Part shown: positions 42,629-51,102 of the stretch, one piece after another
Layout: the number at the start of each line of letters is the position of its first letter
Position numbering within the stretch: position 1 is the first letter of the stretch
Source: Chitinophaga nivalis
GTDB lineage: Bacteria; Bacteroidota; Bacteroidia; Chitinophagales; Chitinophagaceae
Length of the DNA stretch: 64,000 nt
Direction of reading: 5' to 3'
Assembly: GCF_025989125.1 (NCBI RefSeq)
Contig: NZ_JAPDNR010000001.1
Coordinates: 2,090,301 to 2,154,300, forward strand
Made by a program: the position numbers and the translations under genes
The notes under the pieces: generated by a model
Seen by the model: the letters and a program-made list of their open reading frames with translations, nothing else
Databases searched by the model: none
What the model was told of the DNA's origin: nothing

Positions 42629-44719
42629 ATGAAGGCAAACGAAACCAAAGTAGATAAGTTTTTAGCTACCAACGAAACTGCATTCGCTATACCGGTTTAT
42701 CAAAGAAATTATGACTGGACCCTCACCCAATGTGGGCAGTTGTTGCGCGATATCTTTGAAGCAGGATCAAATGAAAGAGTCAATGCGCACTTTATAGGTA
42801 GCATTGTTTACGTGCATGATGATGTGTATACTGCGTCCGGTATGACCGAACTGACCATTATTGATGGACAGCAGCGACTGACGACGATTACCCTTATCTA
42901 TATCGCCTTATACAGACTGGCCAGACAGCTGGAAAATAAACAACTGGAAAACCGCATTCATAAAACCTATTTGATTAATGAATTTGCGTCTGAAGAGGAG
43001 AAATTAAAACTCAAACCCACGGATAATAATAAACAGGCATTAAAACATATTTTAAATGCGGAGGATGGCGTGGAGTTTAAAGGGTATTCCCGGATTATTG
43101 AGAATTTTAATTTTTTTAAATCCGGTATCAGTAAAGATAATTATGAGATTGTACAAAAAGGGTTGGCAAAATTAATTTTTGTAGATATTGCACTGGACCG
43201 GCAAAAGGATAATCCCCAAAGGATTTTTGAGAGCTTAAACTCTACCGGCTTAGAGTTATCGCAGGCAGATCTTATCCGGAACTATATTCTGATGGGCTTA
43301 TCCCGGCGAGATCAGGAAGATATCTACAGAAACTATTGGGAGGTGATTGAGTCCAATGCGAAGGATGAAACCTTGAATAAAAGCAGAGTTTCAGATTTTA
43401 TCCGCGATTATCTGACATTGATCAATAAAGAAATTCCGAATAAGGGAGATGTATATATCAAGTTTAAAGCCCAGTATCCTACCACCACTATTGATGAATT
43501 GAAAAAAGAATTGTCTTCCTTAAAATCGTTGGTACGATTCTATAATAAACTGATTAATCCTAAAAATGAGCCGGATGAAGCGGTGAGGATACATCTGGAA
43601 TATATAAACAGGTTGGAAATAAATGTAGCTTTTCCCTTTTTGATGAAAGTATATGAAGATTTTTCAAATGGGAAAATTAGTAAGCAGACTTTCATTGATG
43701 TGCTTTCGTTAGTACAGTCGTTTACCTGGCGGAGATTTATGGTGAGTTTACCCACCAATGCACTGAATAAGATATTTATGAATTTGTACGATAAAGTAGA
43801 AATTGATAATTACCTGTATTCTATACAAAAATCACTACTAATACGTACCGGCGTGCAGCGTTTCCCCCGGAATGCCGAAATTATCAATGCTTTGAAGGAA
43901 AAAGATGTATACACGATCAAACCTAAAAACCGTACTTATCTCTTTGAGAGGTTAGAGAATTTTCAGAATAATGAAGTAGTGGTAATTGATGGTAATGTAG
44001 ATATTACAGTAGAACATATCTTTCCGCAAAACCCGGATCACAGCTGGAAAACAGTATTGGGAACAGAGGAATACAATTTTATAAAAGAAAACTACCTGAA
44101 TATAGTCGGTAATCTGACCCTGTCCGGTAATAATGGCAGATTGGGCAATAAATCCTTTCTGGATAAAAGAGAAATGAATGTAGATGATAAAGAACAGGGG
44201 TATAAATACAGCAGATTGTGGCTAAACAGATCATTGAAAGAAAAAGAGAAATGGGGCAGGGAAGAAATAGAGCACAGAACTGAATTAATCGCAGAACGGT
44301 TTCTGAAGGTGTGGGAGATACCAGACATTCAGATAGAGCTGGAAGCAACGAATGATGAAGTAAATATTTTTGATGCAGATGCACCAAAACACAGAAAACT
44401 GGAATATGCAATTTTCTTCGATCAGAAATTAGCAGTTACACAGGTGGCTAAATTGTATATCGAAGTGTTTAAGCAACTCTTTGAACTACAGCCCGAAACG
44501 TTCTTTGCATCGGAAATTGGTACCAGAATTAGTCTCTCTACCAATCCAAAGGAGGCAGGGTTAAGACAGGCAGTCGCATTAAATGGGACTTATTTTATGG
44601 AAGCGAATATCGATAATATGGCCAAGTTTGATAGAATTAAACAAGCCTTGACCATATTTGGTTTTGAAGACGAATTGTTTATTAAATACGCTAATGGAGA
44701 AATCGTGAATGGCAATTAA
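42629..44719 (+). CDS. DUF262/DUF1524 protein, GmrSD-like type IV restriction family
   Basis: A 696-aa protein. The DUF262 (GmrS/ParB-like) domain occupies the first ~250 residues, with the core IIDGQQRLTTITL near residue 77 and RIFESLNSTGLELSQADLIR. A DUF1524 nuclease-like domain (GmrD; His-Asn-His class) follows, with VEHIFPQNPDHSW around 461 and the GNLTLSGNNGRLGN stretch, then a C-terminal DUF5655-like tail. GmrSD enzymes cut modified (glucosylated hydroxymethyl-C) phage DNA. It is a single-gene unit with its own terminator and no methyltransferase. It could also be a toxin-like or BrxU-type defence protein. Confidence 0.9.
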   Translation: MKANETKVDKFLATNETAFAIPVYQRNYDWTLTQCGQLLRDIFEAGSNERVNAHFIGSIVYVHDDVYTASGMTELTIIDGQQRLTTITLIYIALYRLARQLENKQLENRIHKTYLINEFASEEEKLKLKPTDNNKQALKHILNAEDGVEFKGYSRIIENFNFFKSGISKDNYEIVQKGLAKLIFVDIALDRQKDNPQRIFESLNSTGLELSQADLIRNYILMGLSRRDQEDIYRNYWEVIESNAKDETLNKSRVSDFIRDYLTLINKEIPNKGDVYIKFKAQYPTTTIDELKKELSSLKSLVRFYNKLINPKNEPDEAVRIHLEYINRLEINVAFPFLMKVYEDFSNGKISKQTFIDVLSLVQSFTWRRFMVSLPTNALNKIFMNLYDKVEIDNYLYSIQKSLLIRTGVQRFPRNAEIINALKEKDVYTIKPKNRTYLFERLENFQNNEVVVIDGNVDITVEHIFPQNPDHSWKTVLGTEEYNFIKENYLNIVGNLTLSGNNGRLGNKSFLDKREMNVDDKEQGYKYSRLWLNRSLKEKEKWGREEIEHRTELIAERFLKVWEIPDIQIELEATNDEVNIFDADAPKHRKLEYAIFFDQKLAVTQVAKLYIEVFKQLFELQPETFFASEIGTRISLSTNPKEAGLRQAVALNGTYFMEANIDNMAKFDRIKQALTIFGFEDELFIKYANGEIVNGN

Positions 44720-44774
44720 TGGCTGTTATGAATGATAATTGAGCCTGCGCTAATCAGGCCACCCTTTTTAAATT

Positions 44775-44820
44775 ACTCCCGGAGATACTGCCGATAAGGT
44801 ATCTCCGGGAGTATGTTTTT
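44775..44820 (+). terminator. Terminator after the GmrSD-like gene
   Basis: 14-bp stem (44775-44788 with 44799-44812), 10-nt loop, TTTTT shortly after. It also lies at the 3' end of the opposing lipoprotein gene. Confidence 0.85.
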
Positions 44821-45973
44821 AATACACCTGCGTAAACGTACCACTGTTATTCTGCAGGATACATGCCCAGCCATCTCCTGGCCTGCACAGGAAGATATGA
44901 TTGGCTTTTCCGTTGGAATTATAATCGTAAGGGAACAATACATCTTTCCATGAATTGAGCGGGTAGCCGCCTATCCCAAATCCGGAGGAATATACCGGTG
45001 AAAAGGTGCCATTGGTATTTTTGACGATAAAGATATAAGCCGCTCCGGGTCTGTACAGGATCAGGTGATCTTCTTTTCCGCTGTTGTTATAATCGTAGGG
45101 AAGAATCTGATCATGCATATGTACCATATCAAACCCGCCAATGCCATGTGTAGATGTAAATACAGGAGTGAATACCCCGTTTACGTTTTTGAGTATCCAC
45201 GCCATTCCTATAATGGAGCGGGTAATCAGCAGATGGTCTGCTTTTCCGCTGCCGGTGTAGTCGAAGCCAACAATTCTGTCCTGATTACGACTGAGGTCTG
45301 CGCCACCAATACCGGTAGTAGAGGTATACACGGTCGTAAAGCCATTGGCGGTTCTTTTCAGGATGCGGATATCTCCTCTGCCCGGGCTGTAAAAGAGCAG
45401 GTGATCTTTTTTGCCGGTACCAGCGTAATCAAAGGCAGTACCTTCATCTCCGGCATAGGTAATCGGAAAGCCGTCCACGCCGTTTGGAGAGGTATATACG
45501 GTTACAAAGCTACCGTTGACATTTTTGACAATACAGATCTTTCCGGTCATTCTGCCAAATATGACGAGATGGTCCATTTTTCCGCTGCTATTGTAATCAT
45601 AGGGGAATATCCTGTTACGGATATCTCTCAGGTCAAAATTGCCAATACCTTGTCTGGTGGCATAAATGCCGGTAAATGCATTGTTTACATGTTGGGTTAC
45701 CTGTACGAGGCCTTCTCCGGGCCGGTAAAAGAAAAAATGATCAGCTTTACCGGTACTGTTATAATCGAAGGGAAAACCCATGTCCAATCCATCGGCAAAA
45801 TCGTACCCGCCAATGCCATGGGTGTTGATGAGAATCCTGGATACGGGTCCTTTTGCAGCTGCAGTACTATTATCTGTATGCAGGTCGGAAGCGGGAGTAG
45901 CTGTCTTTTTACAGGCGGAGAATAACAACACGCCACAACAGACATAGTAGGCGATAATGAGACGTAGTTTCAT
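44819..45973 (-). CDS. Secreted lipoprotein with six FG-GAP/VCBS-like repeats
   Basis: A 384-aa protein with a lipoprotein signal (lipobox near LLFSAC before KKTATPASD). Six repeats of ~48-50 residues carry the core [FY]DYN.[ST]GK.DHL...R.G (e.g. FDYNSTGKADHFFFYRPGEG, YDYNSSGKMDHLVIFGRMTG, FDYTGSGKADHLLI). The D-x-N-x-[ST]-G cores could bind Ca2+. Six to seven such units fold as a beta-propeller in related proteins. The likely place is the outer membrane surface; it may bind glycan or protein. No enzyme domain is visible. Confidence 0.85.
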   Translation of the reverse strand: MKLRLIIAYYVCCGVLLFSACKKTATPASDLHTDNSTAAAKGPVSRILINTHGIGGYDFADGLDMGFPFDYNSTGKADHFFFYRPGEGLVQVTQHVNNAFTGIYATRQGIGNFDLRDIRNRIFPYDYNSSGKMDHLVIFGRMTGKICIVKNVNGSFVTVYTSPNGVDGFPITYAGDEGTAFDYAGTGKKDHLLFYSPGRGDIRILKRTANGFTTVYTSTTGIGGADLSRNQDRIVGFDYTGSGKADHLLITRSIIGMAWILKNVNGVFTPVFTSTHGIGGFDMVHMHDQILPYDYNNSGKEDHLILYRPGAAYIFIVKNTNGTFSPVYSSGFGIGGYPLNSWKDVLFPYDYNSNGKANHIFLCRPGDGWACILQNNSGTFTQVY

Positions 45974-46331
45974 ATAGGAGTGGATTAAAGGTGAAAAATC
46001 AACTGATGAGTAGATAAGGTTATTGGCGATCAGTTATCAGGCATCGGTCTTCGGGTAACATACAGGTAAGAAGCAATGATAACGTATAATGAATATACGT
46101 TTTTGAAAAGGGTATTTTATGATAGCGATAAAGTTAAAGCGGCCGAACTTGCCAAGGTAAGAGGGAATAAGGTAACAGTCAGTGTATTAGCGGTAAAGCA
46201 GAAAAGAGTGAAGTGCAAAGCAAAGTTATCACGTAAGGAAAAACGATTCTTTTCTGCGGGAAGTACAAGCATGAAATTGGCAGGTAAACCATGTGGGTTA
46301 CCTGCCTGTTTTGTGTGGAAGGGAACAGCGT
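45974..46331. other. Gap between lipoprotein and tail-fibre-like genes
   Basis: 358 nt. It holds the promoter of the lipoprotein gene at its left end and a hairpin at 46279-46306. No supported gene. Confidence 0.5.
46279..46314 (+). terminator. Hairpin with T-run, plus orientation
   Basis: 12-nt arms (46279-46290 with 46295-46306, one mismatch) and a 4-nt loop, followed by TGTTTTG. It also lies 18-50 nt past the end of the minus-strand gene at 46332 and may act on both. Confidence 0.6.
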
Positions 46332-47072
46332 TTATTTTTTTCTACCCAACGCTGATACTTTTTGCTGAAGTGCTTTGATATCACTTTGTTGCTGTATAAT
46401 ATAGAGTGTAAGCTCTTCTACTTTTTGTACCAGGATCTTGTTGGCCTGACCCAATTCTATATCCGTTTGATTAGATGCGATACCTGGTAATGATTTGTTG
46501 GTGAGAATATGTTTTTCCACATCTGCTAACGGAGGCAGTTTGTAATCATTGTTAAATACAGACTGTTTAGCGCCGGCAGACTTTATGTTCAGGGCAGTGG
46601 CGCCTATACTGCCTTCTACGGTAAGTTTATAGGTGGCGGCAGCAGGATTGCCAATGGTTACGTTGCCATTTTGTTTGATGACAAATAAAGGGATATTGGC
46701 AAAAGCACTTCCTGCATTACCGGTGGTGCCGGAACCATAAAAGGTATAATCTCCGGTAACAGGATTTAATGCCAGGGAGCCGGCGTAGTTACCGGCGCTG
46801 CCGGCGCCGTATTTCCAGCCACCATCAAAGTAAGCATTAAAGCCAACGTTGGGCCAGTTGGAGATAGCATAGAGGGGCCAGTAGTTACCAAACTGCGCAT
46901 GTGTGTTGTTGGCGTTTTCTACTTTTAGCTGGCCAATTACCTGCAATTTGGCAGAAGGGCTGGTAGTACCTATGCCCACATTGCCACTGGAAGGAAAGGA
47001 ATTGGATTGTGCATAGCTGGTGCCTGCTGCTGCTAATAGCACAGCGGCGGAGAAAATGAATTTCCGAATCAT
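46332..47072 (-). CDS. Secreted tail-fibre-like surface protein
   Basis: A 246-aa protein with a Sec signal peptide (AAVLLAAAGTSYAQ). The stretch SSGNVGIGTTSPSAKLQVIG is the hallmark of Bacteroidota phage-fibre-like surface proteins. Aromatic Gly-rich repeats (FGNYWPLYAISNWPN, FDGGWKYGAGSAG) and a C-terminal coiled coil (KVEELTLYIIQQQSDIKALQ) follow. Such coils form the trimer tip. It is a lone gene with no phage genes near, so a secreted cell-surface protein is more likely than a prophage part. Confidence 0.82.
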   Translation of the reverse strand: MIRKFIFSAAVLLAAAGTSYAQSNSFPSSGNVGIGTTSPSAKLQVIGQLKVENANNTHAQFGNYWPLYAISNWPNVGFNAYFDGGWKYGAGSAGNYAGSLALNPVTGDYTFYGSGTTGNAGSAFANIPLFVIKQNGNVTIGNPAAATYKLTVEGSIGATALNIKSAGAKQSVFNNDYKLPPLADVEKHILTNKSLPGIASNQTDIELGQANKILVQKVEELTLYIIQQQSDIKALQQKVSALGRKK

Positions 47073-47529
47073 AATGGTTTGTTTTTGGGGTTGAAAAAAT
47101 ACTTGCTTTGAGATGTTAATTCAGGGCTCGGTTCTTTTTCGTATAGCGTGTATGGTTGGTTAGGGTTATCAATATCAATAGGTATAATTATATCGCTGTA
47201 TAAAGTTAATGGGAGTAAGTGAAATGACACAACAGGTGTGTTTATGGTGTTCCTGCAGCCAGGTAACGCTTCCTGATACTATGCACGAAGAAGGGCAACA
47301 GACCGATTGTATATCCATTAGTTAGGTAATTATTTTAATATGTAAGTTTTCATTTATCTGGCGAAATTTTTTATGCTTAGCTTAAAAAATAGTAACTTAA
47401 CATACTTATGACAGGACTCCAAACCTCATGGAGAGATTTTTAAGTTTTATATACTCATGTGGATAACTACAGGCAGGATTCCGAAAATGCCTTTATAAAA
47501 GAGTAGGAGTAATCCCCAAAATGTAGATT
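47073..47529. other. Intergenic region between divergent genes
   Basis: 457 nt with the promoter of the tail-fibre-like gene at the left and that of the 47530 operon at the right. Nothing else is recognised. Confidence 0.5.
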
Positions 47530-47922
47530 ATGAAAAAGCTAATGTGGTTAACATTATGCGTTCCTGTTTTATTATTATTTTCTTTCACGATTCAACAAAA
47601 GCAAACCAATGGTGTAAAACGGGTCAGTAAGAATCTTTACGCCGTATCCAGGGTAGCGGTTAAACATGTATCTGCAGAAGAGCAGGCAGAAATTAAAAAA
47701 GTCATCGCGGAGCACTATGGTATCAAGGATTTTGCAGAGAAAGAAATCACTATCTCAGCAAGAGATCCCAGAAACAGGGCTTCCGGAGGTATCTTTGAAA
47801 CCTCCATTTATAAAGACTGGGTATCTACCCGTTTTATTTTCTGGAAATCTATCAGAGAGTTACCGCAGGAAGTAATCAGAGCTAACGAGATCTTAACGAA
47901 GTATGCAGCTGCGGGTAAATAA
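47530..47922 (+). CDS. Small exported protein, first gene of an overlapping three-gene operon
   Basis: A 130-aa protein of unknown function. A signal peptide or N-terminal anchor (MWLTLCVPVLLLFSFTI) is followed by a basic region, a helix (SAEEQAEIKKVIAEHYGIKD) and a C-terminal half with no recognisable fold. There are no cysteines after the signal. The stop overlaps the start of the next gene by 20 nt. By position it could be the peptide or effector handled by the next two membrane proteins. It lacks the hydrophobic core and Cys pair of SdpC, so it is not a clear Sdp toxin. Confidence 0.7.
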   Translation: MKKLMWLTLCVPVLLLFSFTIQQKQTNGVKRVSKNLYAVSRVAVKHVSAEEQAEIKKVIAEHYGIKDFAEKEITISARDPRNRASGGIFETSIYKDWVSTRFIFWKSIRELPQEVIRANEILTKYAAAGK

Positions 47923-48580
47923 AGCATTAAAACGATGGCTGGCTGCATATGCAACAGCCATCGTTTGGTGGAAACAGCGTGTGTTATACAGTTGGATCAT
48001 CTTTCACCTGTTGTTTATTTTTGTCGTCAATGCCGTTACGGTATATAGTTCCTATAAGGAGTTTCACAGGGAGCCTAATACTTTCCCACTGGCGCTTACC
48101 CTGGAAAAGTGGTTGAACAGCCATCCTGCCAGGTATTATGGCAGATATACCGGTGCCGAAACCGGCTATGGCTTCTTTGGTATCAACGTGCGATCCAATG
48201 GCTTATTAATGGGAGAATGCGCCGGAGAAGGCATTACTGCTGATTTCCATTCTTATGAAACGTCTCTTCGTTTTTTTTCCATGGGTAATGCTTTAACGGA
48301 TGATCTCATGAAACCGGGGTCACTGGACAGTTTACATAAAAACGGTGCAGACAGTATGATGAGTGCATACAATCAGCTGGTGTTCAGAAATATAGCTGTC
48401 ACACTTTTTCAGCGGCATCATTGCCAGGATACAACTACCTCGCTGAGTTATAATTTACTTGATTTTCCGACGTTGGCTGCCGTTAAAATCGGCGCCGCAC
48501 CTGATTATACCCTGGTTAAACTGATTACAGTCGATTATAGCCTGCGTACACATGATATCCAATTTAAGAACCGGCAATAG
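47903..48580 (+). CDS. Single-pass membrane protein, SdpA-like position
   Basis: A 225-aa protein with one N-terminal membrane helix (VLYSWIIFHLLFIFVVNAVT) and a soluble outer domain. The segment YYGRYTGAETGYGFFGINVR resembles the GWGFF..N region of SdpA-type proteins and of Bacteroidota proteins paired with HTTM genes. It overlaps the preceding gene by 20 nt and the next by 29 nt, so the three are translationally linked. In the Bacillus sdpABC system SdpA and SdpB are needed to mature the SDP toxin. The match here is by position and one motif. Confidence 0.65.
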   Translation: MQLRVNKALKRWLAAYATAIVWWKQRVLYSWIIFHLLFIFVVNAVTVYSSYKEFHREPNTFPLALTLEKWLNSHPARYYGRYTGAETGYGFFGINVRSNGLLMGECAGEGITADFHSYETSLRFFSMGNALTDDLMKPGSLDSLHKNGADSMMSAYNQLVFRNIAVTLFQRHHCQDTTTSLSYNLLDFPTLAAVKIGAAPDYTLVKLITVDYSLRTHDIQFKNRQ

Positions 48581-49463
48581 TCCATCACCAGCTATTTACC
48601 CCAACTGGTTATTTTTCTTTCGGGTAAATATTGCTGGTTTTGCCTTATTACACTTCCTGGCTATTCAGCCGGATTTCGCAGATCTGTATTCCTACAAAGG
48701 CTATATCTATCCGGATATTATGGATACAACTACAGACTATATCAGTCCTACGTTGGTAAGCTTGCAAAACTGGCTGCATCGCATACACCTCCCGGTTGCG
48801 TATGAACCCCTGTTACTTTTTTGCCGGATAGCCTATCCAGTGGCTTTGATCGCATTGATAGGGGGCATCTTCACCCGTATCAGTGCAGTGGCAGCACTCT
48901 TGTTGCAACTGTTGCTCATCAAGTCAATCCATTTGTATGAGTATGGCATCGACGGCTATACAACCTTCGCCTTGTTTTATTGCTGCATCTTTCCCGTAGG
49001 TGCTGTTTACTCCTGGGATAACAAGAGAAAACGCAAGATGCCACTGCCCGACCATCGGCCTTTCCTTTTCCTGTTGCGGGCACACCTGGGGATTGCCTAC
49101 TTTTTTTCCGGCTTTGATAAAGTAATTGGCGTTACCTGGCGTAACGGGGAAGCGTTATGGAAAGCCCTGCATAGCCACAACTACTACAGCCTTTTCAGTC
49201 TGGATTTTCTGGCTGATACCCCGTTCTTTGTGGTCTCCGGCTGGGCCACCATCATTGTGGAAATGGGATATGGATTGTTCATGAATCTCCGGCCGACCCG
49301 TAGGTATTGGCTGTATGCCATTATACTGCTACATGTATTTATCGCCTTCTTTATGGGATTGTTCTTTTTTTCTGCGTTGCTGATATTGCTGAACCTGACA
49401 GCTTATTATGTTCCTTATGTAAATCCGGCAGCTATGCGTACACCGCTACCTGTCAGGCGATAA
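48552..49463 (+). CDS. HTTM-domain membrane protein, SdpB-like
   Basis: A 303-aa protein with about seven membrane segments and the pattern of HTTM (vitamin-K-dependent carboxylase-like) membrane domains: WLFFFRVNIAGFALLHFLAI, LLFCRIAYPVALIALIGGIF, SGFDKVIGVTWRNGEALWKA. Family members include SdpB and bacterial gamma-carboxylase-like proteins. Paired with the 225-aa protein it suggests maturation or export of a small product. It overlaps the upstream gene by 29 nt. The product or substrate is not known. Confidence 0.78.
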   Translation: MISNLRTGNSPSPAIYPNWLFFFRVNIAGFALLHFLAIQPDFADLYSYKGYIYPDIMDTTTDYISPTLVSLQNWLHRIHLPVAYEPLLLFCRIAYPVALIALIGGIFTRISAVAALLLQLLLIKSIHLYEYGIDGYTTFALFYCCIFPVGAVYSWDNKRKRKMPLPDHRPFLFLLRAHLGIAYFFSGFDKVIGVTWRNGEALWKALHSHNYYSLFSLDFLADTPFFVVSGWATIIVEMGYGLFMNLRPTRRYWLYAIILLHVFIAFFMGLFFFSALLILLNLTAYYVPYVNPAAMRTPLPVRR

Positions 49464-49541
49464 TCAGATATATTTATACCGGTGAAAATTCTGACAGTTC
49501 GTTCTAAGGAGTTTTGTCTTATCAAAACAAACAACATAACG

Positions 49542-50375
49542 ATGAAAACAAGTAAATGCCACCACTCCTCCCGTAAGCGCCTATACGCTATTACTACCTG
49601 GCTGTTGCTCCTGCAAGTGATTTTCGCAGGCCATATCAAAGCCAATAAGCCCCCTGCTACTTTCGTGCTGGTACCAGGATCTTTTCAACCGGCCAGTGTA
49701 TGGGATGCCGTGAAAAATGAATTACAGCAAAGAGGACAGCGGGTGATCATAGTCGCGTTGCCGGGCTATGGAAAAGATACCACGCCGCCTGCCAGTATAC
49801 ACCTGAACACATACCGGGATAAAGTGATGGCTGCGATTCAGCAAACAAAAGGAAAGGTCATATTGGTAGGACATAGTATGGGAGGGATGATCATATCTGC
49901 CGTAGCGGAAGCCATGCCTGGCCGGATTGAGAAACTGGTGTATGTGGGTGCTTTTGTGCCTAAAAGTAATGAGTCCTTGCTGGAGCTGGCAGCCGGTGAT
50001 AAGGAAAGTGAGCTGCATGCCTTATTGGTGCCTGCCGCAGATTTCTCTACCATCAGTATCCGTGATGTGCATAAAATTCCGGATGTCTTTTGCGCCGATT
50101 GCCCCGAAGCAATAAAACAAAAACTCATAGCAGAAAATCAGCCCGACCCCTATAATCCTTCTAATGAGCGGGTGGCTGTTACGGCTGCTGCTTTCGGCAG
50201 TGTGGATAAGTATTACATCTATACCCGCCTGGATCGTACCCTGGGCATTACCCTGCAAAAACAAATGGCAGCAGAGGCGGGTATCAAAAAGGGATATACC
50301 CTGGAAAGTAGTCATTTCCCTCATTTATCCATGCCGACAGCACTTACTGATTTACTGATGAAAATAGGGCAATAA
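49542..50375 (+). CDS. Exported alpha/beta hydrolase
   Basis: A 277-aa hydrolase-fold protein. The catalytic Ser lies in VGHSMGGMI (GxSxG), with an oxyanion segment FVLVPGSFQPASVWD and a C-terminal His in LESSHFPHLSMP. An N-terminal hydrophobic stretch (YAITTWLLLLQVIFAGHIKA) is a signal peptide. Relatives include salicylate-esterase/MenH-like plant-type hydrolases. I start at ATG 49542; upstream codons in frame (from 49482) would cover the intergenic part. It is 78 nt after the HTTM gene in the same direction and may be cotranscribed. Confidence 0.88.
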   Translation: MKTSKCHHSSRKRLYAITTWLLLLQVIFAGHIKANKPPATFVLVPGSFQPASVWDAVKNELQQRGQRVIIVALPGYGKDTTPPASIHLNTYRDKVMAAIQQTKGKVILVGHSMGGMIISAVAEAMPGRIEKLVYVGAFVPKSNESLLELAAGDKESELHALLVPAADFSTISIRDVHKIPDVFCADCPEAIKQKLIAENQPDPYNPSNERVAVTAAAFGSVDKYYIYTRLDRTLGITLQKQMAAEAGIKKGYTLESSHFPHLSMPTALTDLLMKIGQ

Positions 50376-50447
50376 TGGCTGGTGCAGGATAGAAGTATGG
50401 AGGAGATATACCGGAGGTGAGGCCGAAGTATCTCCGGCCTGAAGCAA

Positions 50448-50825
50448 TTATTTCTTTTGTTTTAATTGAAATACATTGCCTTCAGGATCTTCTCCATCAC
50501 AAAGCCAGAAGTCGTAGTTGTCGAAAGTGGTGATTGCTTTCATTGAAACAGCTTGCTGCAATAAATAATCTCTCACCGTATGAATGTCTTCCGTTATTTC
50601 AAAAACCATTTTGGTATTGTTATCAAATTTGAATGCTGCTGCATCAGGAGATAAGTAAGCATTACCAATTTTATGAAGGCCGATATGGCAATTGCCAGCT
50701 TTCAAAAGCAGCCATTCCGATGGGATTTCTTCTATGATCTCAAGGTGTAGGATGTCGACGTAAAAGCATTTCAGTTTGTCTACATGCTGAACAAAAAGAA
50801 CGATGGTACTTAAATTCAGTTTCAT
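50448..50825 (-). CDS. VOC (glyoxalase/dioxygenase-like) family protein
   Basis: A 125-aa single VOC domain: STIVLFVQHVDKLKCFYVDI, the central strand GNCHIGLHKIG, and the end DPEGNVFQLKQ. Two beta-alpha-beta-beta-beta units are present. A metal-binding His and the C-terminal Glu of the family pattern can be suggested (GLHKIG; the usual final E position reads QLK), so metal binding is uncertain. Function is unknown; antibiotic-resistance and catechol-type roles occur in the family. Confidence 0.85.
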   Translation of the reverse strand: MKLNLSTIVLFVQHVDKLKCFYVDILHLEIIEEIPSEWLLLKAGNCHIGLHKIGNAYLSPDAAAFKFDNNTKMVFEITEDIHTVRDYLLQQAVSMKAITTFDNYDFWLCDGEDPEGNVFQLKQKK

Positions 50826-51102
50826 ATTAGGTTGGATGACGATGATGAGATAATGAGAGATGGGTGGTATGATCCATGGTTATAGATGCCTGCACGTCTC
50901 CCGTTGCAGATATGGGTAAATTAAGGAAAATAAAACATATGCAATATGAAATGGCATTAACGGGTGATATAAATGTTAAGCGATCGGGGGCTGTAAAACG
51001 GGTTTAAACTGAGTTGTAGTAACAATTTTCCAGGAATAAACGGGGAACTGTTATGCACTTTCATTTTAGTTGAACGTACTTGCAGAGATAATCACCCATC
51101 AT

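Noticed and set aside
46076..46378. 100-codon plus-strand frame
   Set aside because: It contains a terminator-like hairpin inside the frame, overlaps the tail-fibre-like gene on the other strand, and has no family resemblance.
46332..47072. Prophage remnant from the fibre-like proteins (also at 62570)
   Set aside because: Both have Sec signal peptides and no capsid, tail or integrase genes near; they fit secreted surface proteins.
47530..47922. Calling the 130-aa protein an SdpC toxin
   Set aside because: No hydrophobic core or Cys pair in the mature part; only its position is Sdp-like.
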